From contig NZ_CP053382.1 of the NCBI RefSeq assembly GCF_014931605.1, forward strand, positions 1,054,001-1,118,000: 64,000 nucleotides of DNA, given 5' to 3'. The notes below the pieces were generated by a model that saw nothing but the letters and a program-made list of their open reading frames with translations, did not search any database and had not been told where the DNA came from. Source of the stretch: Halomonas sp. MCCC 1A13316. Its GTDB lineage: Bacteria; Pseudomonadota; Gammaproteobacteria; Pseudomonadales; Halomonadaceae. The position numbers and the translations under genes are program-made. Below, one piece after another: positions 38,963-47,956 of this stretch; position 1 is the stretch's first letter, and every line of letters starts with the position of its first letter.

Positions 38963-39254
38963 TAGCTGTGGAAGTGACGGCCACGGCCTGGTGGAGGTCA
39001 AGACCAAGTTGCCCAAGTACCAGATCGAGCTGCTCCTGGCCGATGAGCTGCCCCAGGAGCACGTGGCGCAGTGCCAGGGCGGCCTGTGGGTCAGCGAGCG
39101 AGAGTGGATCGACTTCGTCAGCTACTGGCCCGGCATGCCGCTCTTTGTGAAGCGGGCCTATCGGGATGAGGCGAAGATTCGCTACATCGCGGAGCGGGTC
39201 GAGGCGTTCTACGAAGAAATTGAGCGCCGTATGGCCATGGTTATGGCGGCCTGA
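38963..39254 (+). pseudogene. C-terminal fragment of a YqaJ/lambda-type phage exonuclease
   Basis: About 90 residues: GHGLVEVKTKLPKYQIELLL, then QGGLWVSEREWIDFVSYWPG and FVKRAYRDEAKIRYIAERVEA. VEVKTK carries the Glu and Lys of the nuclease active site, and the following pattern is that of YqaJ recombinases. The N-terminal two-thirds is missing. Remnant of an eroded prophage. Confidence 0.75.
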
Positions 39255-39323
39255 GGGGCGGCCATGTACAGTCGTTAGCTGAGTGCCGGCGGTCTCGCCG
39301 GCACCTACCGTATCACCGACACG

Positions 39324-39757
39324 GTGACCGAAGCGGAGCTCTTGAGCATCGCCAAGGCCTTCGCCCGTCGCCGCCTGGCTAAGTGGCGCAAGATCACCCA
39401 GCCAGCGCTAGCTTTCGAGTACCTGCAGATCCTGCTGCAGGACTACGAGCACGAGGTGTTCAGTGCCATCTTCCTCGATAGCCAACATCGCGTCATATGC
39501 TTCGAGGAGTTGTTCCGCGGCACTATCGACTCGGCCAGCGTCTATCCACGCGAGTTGGTCAAGCTGGCCCTGGCCAACAATGCTGCCGCCGTGATTCTGG
39601 TCCACAATCAAGTGGCGACCCCGACCCCAGCGATGCGGACCGGCGTATTACACAGCGACTGAAGGACGTGCTTGGGTTAGTGGACATCCGCGTCATCGAT
39701 CATATCGTGGTGGGGAGCGAAGGCTGCGTGTCGTTGGCCGAGACGGGGAGTCTGTAA
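39324..39757 (+). pseudogene. Frameshifted RadC family (JAB/MPN) gene
   Basis: Begins with GTG at 39324 (TEAELLSIAKAFARRRL). The MPN metalloprotease core follows: [40 protein letters not shown] and VILVHN. At ~39609 the frame breaks: the normal HNHPSGDP reads HNQVATP, while the other frame continues [20 protein letters not shown] to the end at 39757. The bases fit a 4-nt loss (CACCCCAGT to CAAGT). Typical mobile-element RadC; now dead. Confidence 0.85.
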
Positions 39758-39781
39758 CGGCCTGAACCTGAACGCAATATA

Positions 39782-39816
39782 ATGCCGGTGCTACTCCTGA
39801 GGGGTTGCACCGGCAT
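39782..39816 (+). terminator. Stem-loop after the RadC pseudogene
   Basis: 10-bp perfect inverted repeat ATGCCGGTGC (39782-39791) / GCACCGGCAT (39807-39816) with a 15-nt loop. There is no clear T-run, so it may be a terminator relic. Confidence 0.45.
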
Positions 39817-40143
39817 GCTGGTGGACCTTTTTTTCTCCGCTACATGGTAGATGGCCAAACCATTCGGTCTCCCTTGTCAACCAGCTCTCCGGAGTCATCA
39901 TCGCCGAGGCGCCGATCACCGGCGACTACTTCGGCATGGAGCAGCGACCTTTTCGAGGCGTTTGGCCTACCGGCACCTGCCTCATAACTCGTGGAGGGGA
40001 AATTTTAAAAGCGTGTTCATTATAATCAGTGGCTTATGCTTATGGTTGACGAGCTCGGGGTTCTCAGGGGTCACCCGCACGGATAGAATTCATGCATGGT
40101 ATTGTCGAGACAGAATTCTCAATGAGGTAGATTGTGACCGAGC
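39817..40143. other. Gap without a gene
   Basis: About 330 bp. Only short frames are open, without any recognisable feature, up to the left end of the IS30 element. The last 150 bp are AT-richer than the flanks. Confidence 0.35.
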
Positions 40144-41258
40144 TGAATTTCCTGGATTCATAGAATAACCGCAGCACTTTGGACACTACGGTGGAGGCAG
40201 GAGGGCCAGCGCCGGTACCCTCCCTGCTTTACCGACCAAAGTGAAGCAGAGCATGGGATACCGACAGCTGACCCAGACCCAACGATACCAGATCCACGCC
40301 CGCTATGACTTGGGTATGAGCCAGCGGCAGATCGGCAGGGAGCTGGGCCTCCACAGCAGCACGATCAGTCGTGAGCTGCGCCGCAACACCACCTCCGGTG
40401 GCTACGATCCCGAGCAGGCCCAGGCCCTGAGTGATCACCGGCGCCGTACAGCCTGGAAGTGGACGAAGCGCTTGCCGAGCATGATTGCCGCCGTTGTCGG
40501 CCGGCTGCGTGAGGAGTGGAGCCCACAGCAGATCAGCGGCTTCATGGCGCCCTTGGCAGGCGTCGGCGTCAGTCATCAGTGGATCTACTCCGTGATCTGG
40601 GATGACAAGGCGCAGGGTGGCGATCTCTGGCGGTATCTCCGTCAGCCCAAACGGCGCAGCAAGCACCGAGCCCAGGCCAAGAGCGCAGGGCTGGGCAAGA
40701 TTCCCAACCGGGTAGGCATCGAGTACCGCCCGGCTGAGGCCAATGACCGGCATTTCATCGGCCACTGGGAAGGGGATACCGTGATCCATGGGCACAAGCA
40801 ATCGGGACTGGTCACGCTGGTAGAGCGCCGCAGCGGCTACCTGCTGGCAGCACGGCTGCCCAGGATATCGGCGGAGCTGACACAAGCGGCCATGATCCGC
40901 CTGCTGAAACCTCGCCGAGGAGCGGTGCAGACCATCACCCTGGACAATGGCTCGGAGTTCGCTGGTCACCAAGCCGTGGCCGAGGCGGTGACCGCCGCGA
41001 CCTACTTTTGTGACCCCTACTGCTCCGGCCAGCGAGGGAGCAACGAGAATACCAATGGGCTGATACGGCAGTACTTCCCCAAGGGAACGGACTTCCGACA
41101 GGTCACTGATGCCGAGCTCAGGAAGGTGATCAAGAAGCTGAATGACCGCCCCCGAAAGCGTCTCGGCTATCGTACACCGGCACAGGTGTTCCAGGGAGAA
41201 TACTCAGGAGCCCTGAATACCGCAGGTGCTGCGCTTATTGCTTGAATTCAGGAAATGC
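40144..41258 (+). mobile_element. IS30 family element, second type
   Basis: About 1.1 kb with imperfect inverted ends: TGAATTTCCTGGATTCA near 40144 and, on the other strand, GCATTTCCTGAATTCAAG ending near 41258. One intact transposase gene. It differs from the IS30 at 9580. It lies 170 bp before the left copy of the 55-bp direct repeat. Confidence 0.75.
40241..41245 (+). CDS. IS30 family transposase
   Basis: 334 residues. HTH segments LTQTQRYQIHARYDLGMSQR and QIGRELGLHSSTISRELRRN are followed by the catalytic core HWEGDTVIHGHKQSG, ITLDNGSEFAGH and SGQRGSNENTNGLIRQYFPK. Complete length. The start may be the ATG at 40241 or the internal one four codons later (MGYRQL). Confidence 0.95.
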   Translation: MKQSMGYRQLTQTQRYQIHARYDLGMSQRQIGRELGLHSSTISRELRRNTTSGGYDPEQAQALSDHRRRTAWKWTKRLPSMIAAVVGRLREEWSPQQISGFMAPLAGVGVSHQWIYSVIWDDKAQGGDLWRYLRQPKRRSKHRAQAKSAGLGKIPNRVGIEYRPAEANDRHFIGHWEGDTVIHGHKQSGLVTLVERRSGYLLAARLPRISAELTQAAMIRLLKPRRGAVQTITLDNGSEFAGHQAVAEAVTAATYFCDPYCSGQRGSNENTNGLIRQYFPKGTDFRQVTDAELRKVIKKLNDRPRKRLGYRTPAQVFQGEYSGALNTAGAALIA

Positions 41259-41427
41259 ACAAAAGCCGTTTGCACGTCATCTTCTGTCTTGTGCTGGAAT
41301 ACCATGACCTAATATTCAGCATCGGATTGGAGATGTTTGGCGAAGTCTCGCATCAGGTCGCGCTGTGAGCAGTCTGACATTTCGATTTCCATGGCAAGTA
41401 AAAACTGATAATGGATTGGTTATTAAA

Positions 41428-41482
41428 ACAAAAGCCCGTGGCAAGCGCGGCCTGTAGTTATCTAAATACGGATTCAAAATCC
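41428..41482 (+). repeat. 55-bp direct repeat, left copy
   Basis: Begins ACAAAAGCCCGTGGCAAGCG and ends GGATTCAAAATCC. It matches 58611-58665 at 51 of 55 positions in the same orientation with no gaps. Possible left attachment site of a 17.2-kb island. The end segment folds into a small arm (GGA TTCAAAA TCC). Confidence 0.8.
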
Positions 41483-41667
41483 ACCGCGCTCATGTACTTG
41501 TTGGTTCATGTCCGACCGCAAATTCTGCCATCAGCGCATGGCCAGAACATACGTGCTGGTTCCCCTGCCGACAGAGAAGGCCAGCCAGCTCGAAGAGCTT
41601 CTGCCTCAGTAATGGAAAATCGAACGGCTATTTATCTGCGAGGGGTGATGGATTTACCTACTACTGT

Positions 41668-42138
41668 TCAACATGGCTTACGAATCGGTACGCGGCTAAG
41701 GTGGTTATTTTCCGTGGCTAGTTTCTGCAGTAGTTTACACAGTGTTTTCTTTTCATTTTCACTTAGTGGAAAAAGTAATTCTTCTTGAACGTTCGCCACG
41801 GCAGGTTCGGCGGAACGACGAAGACGCCTGCCTTCTTCAGTCAGAGAAACCTGCTTAGAGCGCAAATCCGCTTGACTGCGTTGCCGGATCAATAAGCCGC
41901 GTTCCTCTAGCTTTTTAACCACAACGGCTACTGTGTTGCGGTCTAGGGCGGTGTGGCTTCCCAAAGTAATTTGGTCAACTGGACCCAGCTCTTCCAATGC
42001 GGCTAGCGTAACATATTGTAGCTGGGTCAGGTTATGTGCCTCGCATTGGCGTAGGAAAATTGCCACGCTTATTTGATGGCAACGCCTCAGCAGGTTTCCT
42101 GGCATTGTGTTGGCTTGTGATAAGGGATTGCTAGCCAT
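41668..42138 (-). CDS. MarR family regulator, probable MobR-type
   Basis: About 156 residues. MarR winged helix: LTQLQYVTLAALEELGPVDQ, HTALDRNTVAVVVKKLEERG and the wing QADLRSKQVSLTEEG. I chose the ATG at 42138; another in-frame ATG at 42177 adds 13 residues. It lies 84-123 bp downstream of a 3-hydroxybenzoate 4-monooxygenase gene, on the same strand. In Comamonas testosteroni the MarR protein MobR controls mobA, so the same pairing is inferred, with 3-hydroxybenzoate as probable inducer. Confidence 0.85.
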   Translation of the reverse strand: MASNPLSQANTMPGNLLRRCHQISVAIFLRQCEAHNLTQLQYVTLAALEELGPVDQITLGSHTALDRNTVAVVVKKLEERGLLIRQRSQADLRSKQVSLTEEGRRLRRSAEPAVANVQEELLFPLSENEKKTLCKLLQKLATENNHLSRVPIRKPC

Positions 42139-42261
42139 GGCATCTTGTTCTCTATGTTGGACATATTTCGTGGCCAATGCGACACGGTTTACGAAATGTA
42201 ATATATCTTTGTCGAAATGGAAAAAATCGCATAGTTGTATGCAAAAATTGAAGGCTTAGAT

Positions 42262-44211
42262 TTATTCTACATCGATCATGAAACGATCAAAAAATATAGC
42301 TAGTTCGTCATGAGCCTGTAGGGGCAAGACATGAGCAATATGCTGGTCAGGCCGCACGATCACCAGACAGCCGCTCTCCCGGTCGACTCCGCGCAAGTCG
42401 AAAATGTCTTGGTCGTTCTTAAGATCGGGGCAGAACACCTTTTCATAATCATGGAGGCCGTAGCGTCCCTTTCGAGGCCAGAGCATCTGAGGGAAGTCAT
42501 CCAGAGAGAGCTCGCGGAATCCCTGTTGGCAAATGGCGCGCAGGTCGAACACCGAGTCGATGTCGTCGCATGCAGGTGTGAACCTACGCACCGGTGAGTC
42601 GGGTGATTCACTCAAAAACCGGCACAGCCGACTGAGGCCTGACTCCGGCGCGGTGGGGTCGCTGGCACCCGCGAATGCGAACAGTCGCCAGCGACCATCT
42701 GCTGTCACTGTGTGACCTAGATGCATGGGCTTGGCATCCGCCAGCCGCACAACGGGTGCAGAATGGAAACGTGTGCCAATTCCAAGACCGCTTGCTAGGT
42801 GCTGGTGGGTCGGGTCGGCGGAGATCAGTGAGGGTGAGTACTGAATGGCTGTGCCGGCGGTGAAGCGCCCCTGTTTGATGAAGTACTTTTGAAACTCTTT
42901 GGGGTCCACACCGTCACCCTTGTCCTCTGGAGAACCCTTGGGTGGGGCACTGAACATCTTGGCGAATTCTCGATCGAAGTCGATCAGCTCCTTGGCCACG
43001 GTCTGGCGCTCGGTGGTATAGGTGTGCAAGATCTCCGGTGTGCATTTTCCTTGCAGCACCGAAGCCAGTTTCCACCCTAGATTGAAGGTGTCGCGCATGG
43101 AGACGTTCATGCCCTGGCCCGCCTTTGGGCTATGGGTGTGACAGGCGTCTCCAGCGATAAAGACATGCGGGAATCGCTTGTCAGCTTCCTCGGCAGGCAC
43201 ATCGTCGAACTTGTCGCAGAGGCGCTGACCGATCTCGTAAACTGACCACCAAGCGATTTCCTTCACGTCTAAGGTATAAGGGTGCAGGATGCGCTGCGCC
43301 GCGGCCACCAGCTGGTCGGTGGTGATGTTGCGGCTGGCGACGCGCTCGCATTCATTAAGTTTATCTAATTCGATGTACAAACGCGTCAGGTAGCCGCCTT
43401 CCCGCGGTATGATCAGGACGTTTCCAGCATTGCCGGAGTGTATCGCCGCCTTCATGCGGATGTCTGGGAAGTCGGTGACTGCCAGCACATCCATCACGCC
43501 CCAGGCCTGGTTGGCGGAATCGCCCTGCAGGGAGCGTCCCAGGGACTTGCGCACCGCGCTGCGTGCGCCGTCGCAGCCCACCACATAACGAGCCCTCACG
43601 TTTTCCACCTCGCCCTCATGAGCAGGGTCGATCCGCTCTAGTGTAACAGTTATCGGGTAGTCCTCAGCGTGTAGGGTGGCCGCTTGCGATTTGATGTGGT
43701 CGATCGCCACATCAATTACGCGGCGGGAGTAGTCGGGTTCCAACTGGGTAGGAGATTTACGCATCAGCTCCAAATAGAAGTCGTGTACCCGGGCCTGGTT
43801 GAGCACTGTGTGAGGGAATTCGGAGAGATCGTCCTCGGTGTCCTGTGTACGGCCATGGCGCATGATGTTCTTGCGGTTTGCCTCATCCGGCTTCCAGAAT
43901 ACTGTCTCGTTGATCCAGCAGGCTTCATTGAGAACCTTATCGACGAAGCCGAAGGCATTAAACATCTCCATGGTGCGGCAGGCGATGCCATCGGCCTGGC
44001 CGAGCTTCAGCGGGCCGTCCTTTTGCTCGACGATGCGCGTCCTGATTTCGGGGAACGCCGATAGTTGGGCCGCCAAGGTCAGACCAGCCGGACCGCAGCC
44101 GACGATCAGCACATCGACTTCCTCGGGCAGGGTATAGGTATTTTTAAGCTCACCGACAGGCGCGTGGACGGTCGGGTCGCCAGTCTGGACTCCGTTGAGA
44201 TGAAATTGCAT
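42262..44211 (-). CDS. mobA: 3-hydroxybenzoate 4-monooxygenase
   Basis: 649 residues, matching the ~640-residue MobA/phenol hydroxylase flavoproteins. N-terminal FAD motif VDVLIVGCGPAGLTLAAQLS (~33-52), YVVGCDGARSAVRKSLG (~215), and the second FAD motif HVFIAGDACHTHSPKAGQGM (~345-365), followed by the C-terminal thioredoxin-like phenol hydroxylase domain. It converts 3-hydroxybenzoate to protocatechuate with NADPH and O2. It is divergent from the pseudogene region leading to the phthalate cluster. Related meta-hydroxylases cannot be excluded, but the MarR neighbour supports this call. Confidence 0.85.
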   Translation of the reverse strand: MQFHLNGVQTGDPTVHAPVGELKNTYTLPEEVDVLIVGCGPAGLTLAAQLSAFPEIRTRIVEQKDGPLKLGQADGIACRTMEMFNAFGFVDKVLNEACWINETVFWKPDEANRKNIMRHGRTQDTEDDLSEFPHTVLNQARVHDFYLELMRKSPTQLEPDYSRRVIDVAIDHIKSQAATLHAEDYPITVTLERIDPAHEGEVENVRARYVVGCDGARSAVRKSLGRSLQGDSANQAWGVMDVLAVTDFPDIRMKAAIHSGNAGNVLIIPREGGYLTRLYIELDKLNECERVASRNITTDQLVAAAQRILHPYTLDVKEIAWWSVYEIGQRLCDKFDDVPAEEADKRFPHVFIAGDACHTHSPKAGQGMNVSMRDTFNLGWKLASVLQGKCTPEILHTYTTERQTVAKELIDFDREFAKMFSAPPKGSPEDKGDGVDPKEFQKYFIKQGRFTAGTAIQYSPSLISADPTHQHLASGLGIGTRFHSAPVVRLADAKPMHLGHTVTADGRWRLFAFAGASDPTAPESGLSRLCRFLSESPDSPVRRFTPACDDIDSVFDLRAICQQGFRELSLDDFPQMLWPRKGRYGLHDYEKVFCPDLKNDQDIFDLRGVDRESGCLVIVRPDQHIAHVLPLQAHDELAIFFDRFMIDVE

Positions 44212-44484
44212 AGAGGCCTCGACGGGTTACGGGAAATTTAATCACTATTGTGCTTATTACGCTATAGCTTTGTCCGCTATTCGCAATACGACTTTTTGCT
44301 ACTGCAGCTCAGCGGAACCGCTCTGCTAGGTATCAGGGCTAGCCCAGGCGTATTCGACCTTCGTCGATTTGGCTATCGCTCTTCGTCATCAAGATTGAAG
44401 TGCTGGATGGCGATCCGACAGGTATACGTCTGTTGTGAAAGGGCATTGAGGACTTCCGCAATACTGAGAGGTGCCAAGGTGTTG

Positions 44485-44740
44485 GGGAGATATACCCTCA
44501 TCGGCGCACGTCGCTGGTGCTGTGACGTAACGAGGAGTGCGGTATGCGCTGCCTGTACCATGGCTGGAAGATGGACGTCAAGGGCAATGTCCTCGAAATG
44601 GCCTCCGAGCCGAAGTAATCGAATCTGAACGAGCAGGGCAAGCAAAAGATCTATCCGGCCCCTAATAAAGCGTCGGGTGTCGTGTGGGTGCTTCATGGGC
44701 CGAACCGAGGAAAAGCCGGAGTTCACGTCCTCCAGTGTCG
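44485..44740 (+). pseudogene. Fragment of a Rieske oxygenase gene
   Basis: This stretch is close at DNA level to 45675-45930 of the intact Rieske gene. CGGCGC/ACGTCGCTGGTGCTG, GAGGAGTGCGGTATGCGCTG and CTGTACCATGGCTGGAAGAT recur with few changes. It has stop codons (GGGGCG became GTGACG; a TAA after EPK) and then drifts (VVWVLHGPN for FVWVYMGPP). It is a dead partial duplicate or relative of the functional gene 750 bp downstream. Confidence 0.8.
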
Positions 44741-44794
44741 CTGGCGTCATAGTTATCGTGTTCTTGGCCGCTGCCACAAAAGGCTCGGTCCACT

Positions 44795-45180
44795 AAACGC
44801 CATGGAGTCGGTCAAGCACGGGTCTCATTACGTGCATACAGCGATGCCACCGCTGGCCAAAGGCTCGTCTCATCCTTCGGGTGTACAACTTCGCGAGCAA
44901 TATCCGCTCGCTTGGCAACGGCTGCGTCGTCGACGAGGCGAGTCTGACCAAAGCGACAGATTAACTCACCGCGGTCGCTTATCGCGAGGGCTTGGCGATC
45001 GGTGCGCCTGTCGAGTATGACGAGAAGTCTTACGTGCATCAGATCCCAGGCGGCGTGATCTTCAACCTGCGATACTAGCTGCAGAAAGTCGGCATGGAAC
45101 ATTGCCTGGCTGAAACCTCGAGAAGTTGCCCGCATTCGTGCCGAATTTGGTTAACCGATCGAGGTTGCTCCCCTGTCATA
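44795..45180 (+). pseudogene. Fragment of a biotin-dependent carboxylase/decarboxylase carboxyltransferase subunit (OadA/PycB type)
   Basis: Pieces in shifting frames match the carboxyltransferase barrel: HGSHYVHTAMPPLAKGSSHP, then YNFASNIRSLGNGCVVDEAS with LTKATD and a stop, then YREGLAIGAPVEYDEKSYVH and HQIPGGVIFNLRY with another stop, then LQKVGMEH. KSYVHQIPGG is a hallmark of oxaloacetate decarboxylase/pyruvate carboxylase alpha subunits. At least one frameshift and two stop codons. Relic of an earlier neighbour gene. Confidence 0.7.
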
Positions 45181-45468
45181 GTTCGTTGAGAGATGACAGC
45201 TCTGCCATGTGAGTCTAATTATTTTCCCTTCACCTCATAGCGCCATTAAATCGTGCAGCCGTGCTCCGAAAGGTTGCTTAGGCGAGCGATGTGCAGCTTG
45301 GCGGAGGTGGGGCACGTCAGTTTTAGAGTACCCGATACACCCAGTATGCGACTTTAGTCTGTTTGACATGGCCGCTTGAGGCGCTATGGTTAGGCATTGA
45401 AGTTAGATATCTAAGTATATCGGCGAGAGCTGATCGTGTAGCTCCCTAACCCTTGGAGACCGTGCCTT
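45181..45468. other. Upstream region of the phthalate dioxygenase gene
   Basis: Intergenic, AT-richer near 45380-45440 (TTAGATATCTAAGTATATC). The palindrome TTAGATATCTAA at 45403-45414 is a candidate operator. TAGATATCTAAGTAT resembles the ATCTAAGTATTTTTTC in front of the reductase gene near 56440, so the two transcripts may share a regulator. Confidence 0.45.
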
Positions 45469-46776
45469 ATGCTGACACAAGAAGAGAATGACTTGCTGTG
45501 CCGTGTTGAAGGTCATGCCCCTATGGGGCAAATCATGCGTCGTCACTGGCTGCCCGCTTGCCTATCCGAGGAAGTCGAGGAGCCAGACGGTGATCCGATA
45601 CGGGTTCGACTGCTCGGTGAGGATCTGGTGGCCTTTCGCGATACCGAAGGGCGCGTGGGAGTACTAGACGAGATGTGCCCTCATCGGCGTGCGTCGCTGG
45701 TGCTGGGGCGTAACGAGGAGTGCGGTCTGCGCTGCCTGTACCATGGCTGGAAGATGGACGTCGAGGGCAATGTCCTCGAGATGGCCTCCGAGCCGCCGGA
45801 ATCGAAGCTGACCGAGAAGGTCAAGCACAAGGCGTACCCCACCCACGAGGCGGCCGGTTTTGTCTGGGTTTACATGGGGCCACCCGAGGAGCAGCCGGAG
45901 TTTATGCCGCCTGTGTTTCAGCCGACGCCGGAAACCAAGATATCCATCTCCAAAGTAATTGTCGATTGCAATTGGGCCCAGATCCTTGAAGGCGCTATAG
46001 ACTCGGCTCACTCCTCAAGCCTGCATTCCACCGACATGGTGCCAGCCCGCAAGGATGGCGCCGAGGCAACCGACAAGCTCTGGCTGCGTCCATCCACGGA
46101 CAAGGCACCGCGTCTTCAGGTGCAGCCCACGCCGTTCGGCTTCCGCTACGCCGCGATACGTCGTCCGATTAAAGATGCAAAGACGCATGATTACGTGCGC
46201 ACCACATTGTTCATCGCGCCCTACACCGTTCAGATTCCACCGAACAACCTCTACGATATCGCGATTCTGCACGTGCCCATCGACGACACGCACACCGCGT
46301 TCCACTTCATTGCCTGGGGCGACGCGAGCACTACGCCTGATACCGAGTCCTGGCGTAAGTTCCTTGGCACCCAGATTGGCATAGATGTGGACAAGCATTT
46401 TCGAAAGTTCCGCACCCGTGAAAACAACTACTGGCAGGATCGCCGCATCATGCAGCTTGGTACTAGTTTCACCGGAATCAAGGGCATTCCCAACCAAGAT
46501 ATCGCGATGTGGGAAACCATGGGGCCGATTGCCGATCGGACGCACGATCGTCTCGGAGCGAGTGACTTGGCGATAGTCGAATTCCGTCGCCAAATGGTGC
46601 AGGCCGCCAAGACAATACAACAAGGAGGGTCGGCTATTGGCACCAAAGAGCCACGAATTCCGTATTACAAGCTCAAATCCTTCCAGGGAATTGTCCCTAA
46701 AGAAGAGGATTGGCGTCAATTGGGTACCGCTCCCGAAGAGGCAGAATTGTATGAAAGTGAGCCGCAGCACTCCTGA
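45469..46776 (+). CDS. Phthalate 4,5-dioxygenase-type Rieske oxygenase subunit
   Basis: 435 residues, the length of phthalate dioxygenase (Pht3/OphA2). The Rieske site is CPHRRASL...CLYHGWKMD (Cys-x-His, 17 residues, Cys-x2-His; ~66-88). The mononuclear iron site is EGAIDSAHSSSLHSTD (~170-186; two His, Asp nearby). Flanking phrases such as HAPMGQIMRRHWLPACLSEE are typical of the branch. It would hydroxylate phthalate to the 4,5-cis-dihydrodiol with electrons from the reductase at 55420. The decarboxylase follows 87 bp downstream, which supports phthalate or a close analogue. Confidence 0.88.
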   Translation: MLTQEENDLLCRVEGHAPMGQIMRRHWLPACLSEEVEEPDGDPIRVRLLGEDLVAFRDTEGRVGVLDEMCPHRRASLVLGRNEECGLRCLYHGWKMDVEGNVLEMASEPPESKLTEKVKHKAYPTHEAAGFVWVYMGPPEEQPEFMPPVFQPTPETKISISKVIVDCNWAQILEGAIDSAHSSSLHSTDMVPARKDGAEATDKLWLRPSTDKAPRLQVQPTPFGFRYAAIRRPIKDAKTHDYVRTTLFIAPYTVQIPPNNLYDIAILHVPIDDTHTAFHFIAWGDASTTPDTESWRKFLGTQIGIDVDKHFRKFRTRENNYWQDRRIMQLGTSFTGIKGIPNQDIAMWETMGPIADRTHDRLGASDLAIVEFRRQMVQAAKTIQQGGSAIGTKEPRIPYYKLKSFQGIVPKEEDWRQLGTAPEEAELYESEPQHS

Positions 46777-46863
46777 TGGTAGGTAGTCGATACGTTGAGT
46801 CAAGGATAAAACCATTTATGTTGCTGAACATCCCGACTCACAGATAAGAAAACAGGAGCCCTG

Positions 46864-47856
46864 ATGAAAAAATTGGAACTTTCGGTTGCCGTCGGCAACT
46901 ACGACCGCGTGAGGCCACTGATAGATGGAGAGGTGCAGATAGATGGTGTGGAGCCCGTGTTCCTGCTACATGACCCGGAGGAGATCTTCTTTCGCGCCTT
47001 TCGGCATGCCGATTTCGATATCACGGAACTCTCGCTGAGTAGTTACACAGTGAAAACAGCAGAGGATAATTGTCCCTATGTTGGGGTACCCGTCTTTCCC
47101 TCTCGCGCGTTTCGGCATACTTCTATTTACATACGGACCGATCGCGGCATCGAAACGCCAGCAGACCTGCAGGGTAAGCGTATTGGTGTTCCTGAATATC
47201 AATTGACCGCCAATGTCTGGGCCCGCTTGTTCCTTGAGGAGGACCATGGCCTCCAGCCACGAGATATGACTTGGATGCGTGGCGGCTACGAGGAGCCAGG
47301 TCGGGTCGAGAAGATCAACCTCAATCTCCCCGAAGGAGTCCGCGTGGAAAACATTCCGGAAGGGGAAACGCTATCCGGCATGCTCGCCACGGGCGAATTG
47401 GATGCAGTAATGGGACCGCGAGCTCCGTCCTGTTTCACGCAGGGGCATCCTCATGTGGATTACCTTTACCGTGATCCTCAAATGGCAGCCTCGGACTGGT
47501 ATCGGAGAACAGGCATCTTCCCCATCATGCATCTGCTGGGCATTCGCAAGACGCTTGTTGACCGCCATCCATGGCTACCGTTCTCCGTTTACAAGGCTTT
47601 CGAACAATCCAAGGCTAAGGCACTAGCGAAGCTCAGTGATACCTCGGCAACTAAGGTGACACTGCCCTTCATCGAGGACCAGCTTCAGGCCGCCCGGCGC
47701 CTGATGGGTGAGGATTTCTGGTCATATGGCTTTGCTACCAATCGACAAACCCTGGAGCGATTTCTCGAGCAACACCATGCGGAAGGACTGTCTAGGCGTC
47801 TCGTGAAGCCGGAGGAACTGTTTCATCCCGCTACGCTGGAAAGCTTCAAGATCTGA
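46864..47856 (+). CDS. 4,5-dihydroxyphthalate decarboxylase
   Basis: 330 residues of the Pht5/OphC family, related to periplasmic-binding folds. Family landmarks: LSVAVGNYDRVRPLIDGEVQ, FDITELSLSSYT, VPVFPSRAFRHTSIYI and the final FAYGF-like WSYGFATNRQTLERFLEQHH. It removes one carboxylate from 4,5-dihydroxyphthalate to give protocatechuate. No signal peptide, so cytosolic. ATG at 46864 with ACAGGAG. Immediately after the Rieske gene. Confidence 0.9.
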   Translation: MKKLELSVAVGNYDRVRPLIDGEVQIDGVEPVFLLHDPEEIFFRAFRHADFDITELSLSSYTVKTAEDNCPYVGVPVFPSRAFRHTSIYIRTDRGIETPADLQGKRIGVPEYQLTANVWARLFLEEDHGLQPRDMTWMRGGYEEPGRVEKINLNLPEGVRVENIPEGETLSGMLATGELDAVMGPRAPSCFTQGHPHVDYLYRDPQMAASDWYRRTGIFPIMHLLGIRKTLVDRHPWLPFSVYKAFEQSKAKALAKLSDTSATKVTLPFIEDQLQAARRLMGEDFWSYGFATNRQTLERFLEQHHAEGLSRRLVKPEELFHPATLESFKI

Positions 47857-47956
47857 CCGGACCTTGGGATGGAAATATCCGTCGCACAGCGACACCTTAC
47901 AAAAATAAACGAAGCCCCGTATAACCAATGTTGACGCCAGTACAAGAGGTGAATAA

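Noticed and set aside
41428-41482. tRNA gene or tRNA 3' end in the direct repeat
   Set aside because: GGATTCAAAATCC resembles a tRNA arm, but the rest of the 55 bp does not fold as a tRNA and there is no acceptor stem or CCA end.
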